From Nocardia tengchongensis (GTDB taxonomy: Bacteria > Actinomycetota > Actinomycetes > Mycobacteriales > Mycobacteriaceae), in contig NZ_CP074371.1 in NCBI RefSeq assembly GCF_018362975.1, forward strand, positions 1,054,001-1,118,000: 64,000 nucleotides of DNA. Direction: 5' to 3'. Below are positions 63,704 to 64,000 of this stretch, one piece after another (positions within the stretch are counted from its first letter, which is position 1; every line of letters begins with the position of its first letter). The translations under genes and the position numbers were made by a program. The notes beneath the pieces are model-generated. The model was given only the letters and a program-made list of their open reading frames with translations. It had not been told where the DNA came from and made no database searches.

Positions 63704-64000
63704 CCACCGAATCGGTCCGGTCCCCGGCCACCCTCGCCGAGCAGCAGGCCGCGATCGTCCGCGCCCTGGTCGCCGGCGCCGAACCACCTCCAGGCTTCGA
63801 CGCGGACGACCTCGCCGCCACCGCCCACGGCCTGCTGCACAAACGGGTCGACGAAGTGACGCGAAGGTTCCCGGCCCTGGCGATAGCCGCCGGCCCCGAC
63901 TTCCACGGCCGCTACCTGGAGTGGGCGCGCACCCGCCCGAAGACCACCACCGCCGAGGACGCGGCCGCCTTCGCCGAACACGCCGGTCTGCCCGACCCGC
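63700..64000 (+). CDS. Partner protein of the MNIO, N-terminal part only (window edge)
   Basis: About 100 residues present: MTTESVRSPATLAEQQAAIV then RALVAGAEPPPGFDADDLAA, ATAHGLLHKRVDEVTRRFPA and YLEWARTRPKTTTAEDAAAF. Helical, soluble, no metal motif. The pattern LAEQQAAIVRAL... / LL.KR.. EV...FP.L resembles the small helical domain found beside DUF692 proteins in actinobacteria. ATG 63700 overlaps the MNIO stop, so it belongs to the same operon. Its function as a substrate-recognition partner is inferred from MNIO biology. Confidence 0.7.
   Translation, partial: MTTESVRSPATLAEQQAAIVRALVAGAEPPPGFDADDLAATAHGLLHKRVDEVTRRFPALAIAAGPDFHGRYLEWARTRPKTTTAEDAAAFAEHAGLPDP

Overview
The window is high-GC actinobacterial chromosome from a mycolic-acid-producing genus, most likely Nocardia or a close relative. 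The evidence is very GC-rich third codon positions, frequent GTG starts, an MmpL3-type mycolate exporter, an AftD-type arabinofuranosyltransferase, a DUF3068 envelope protein, GTP-dependent PEP carboxykinase and a FabG4/FadA2 pair. From memory, the order fabG4-fadA2 ... DUF2613-aftD-acyltransferase-DUF3068-membrane protein-glycosyltransferase-methyltransferase-aldehyde dehydrogenase ... pckG ... trmB-NYN-mmpL3 ... AI-2E permease follows the Mycobacterium tuberculosis Rv0205-Rv0243 envelope neighbourhood, with local insertions.

Layout. 1-2.6 kb: divergent fabG4 (cut by the window edge) and fadA2 with a palindromic operator between them. 2.66-6.4 kb: a tRNA-like structure, an ADP-ribosylglycohydrolase pair, a universal stress protein and isochorismate synthase. 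6.6-19.1 kb: envelope polysaccharide block (DUF2613, AftD, acyltransferase, DUF3068, flippase, GT-C-like membrane protein, microprotein, GT4, methyltransferase). 19.1-20 kb: two small orphan genes sharing a palindrome. 20-23.4 kb: aldehyde dehydrogenase and PEP carboxykinase convergent on a shared terminator. 23.7-26 kb: an intact and a degenerate GTPase. 26.2-31.1 kb: trmB-NYN-mmpL3 operon. 31.2-38.1 kb: DUF2339 protein, hydrolase, DUF1707 protein, MacS-like two-component system and AI-2E permease. 38.2-42.6 kb: a LuxR/NB-ARC regulator flanked by two VOC genes that carry near-identical 37-bp promoter elements. 42.7-55.5 kb: adenylate cyclase, membrane proteins, a PBP homologue lacking its catalytic motifs, aroQ, HxlR regulator, glycerate kinase, acetyltransferase, acyltransferase, AlgH protein, an ECF sigma/anti-sigma pair and a DrrAB ABC transporter with its EXLDI partner. 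56.3-60.9 kb: a tightly coupled ThDP enzyme / SRPBCC / KASIII-like / aminotransferase cluster that looks biosynthetic, followed by a convergent bile-acid-symporter-type carrier. 61.9 kb to the end: a TIGR04222-type membrane protein with a Gly/Ser/Cys-rich tail, translationally coupled to a DUF692 (MNIO) enzyme and a third partner, an architecture resembling peptide-modification systems.

At least eight frame breaks occur in otherwise intact genes (flippase, GT-C-like protein, a 67-aa protein, histidine kinase twice, VOC, anti-sigma factor, MNIO). Seven are repaired by one base, nearly all at G/C runs; the VOC break needs one base removed or two added. This points to base-calling errors rather than eight independent pseudogenes, so the affected genes are annotated across the break.
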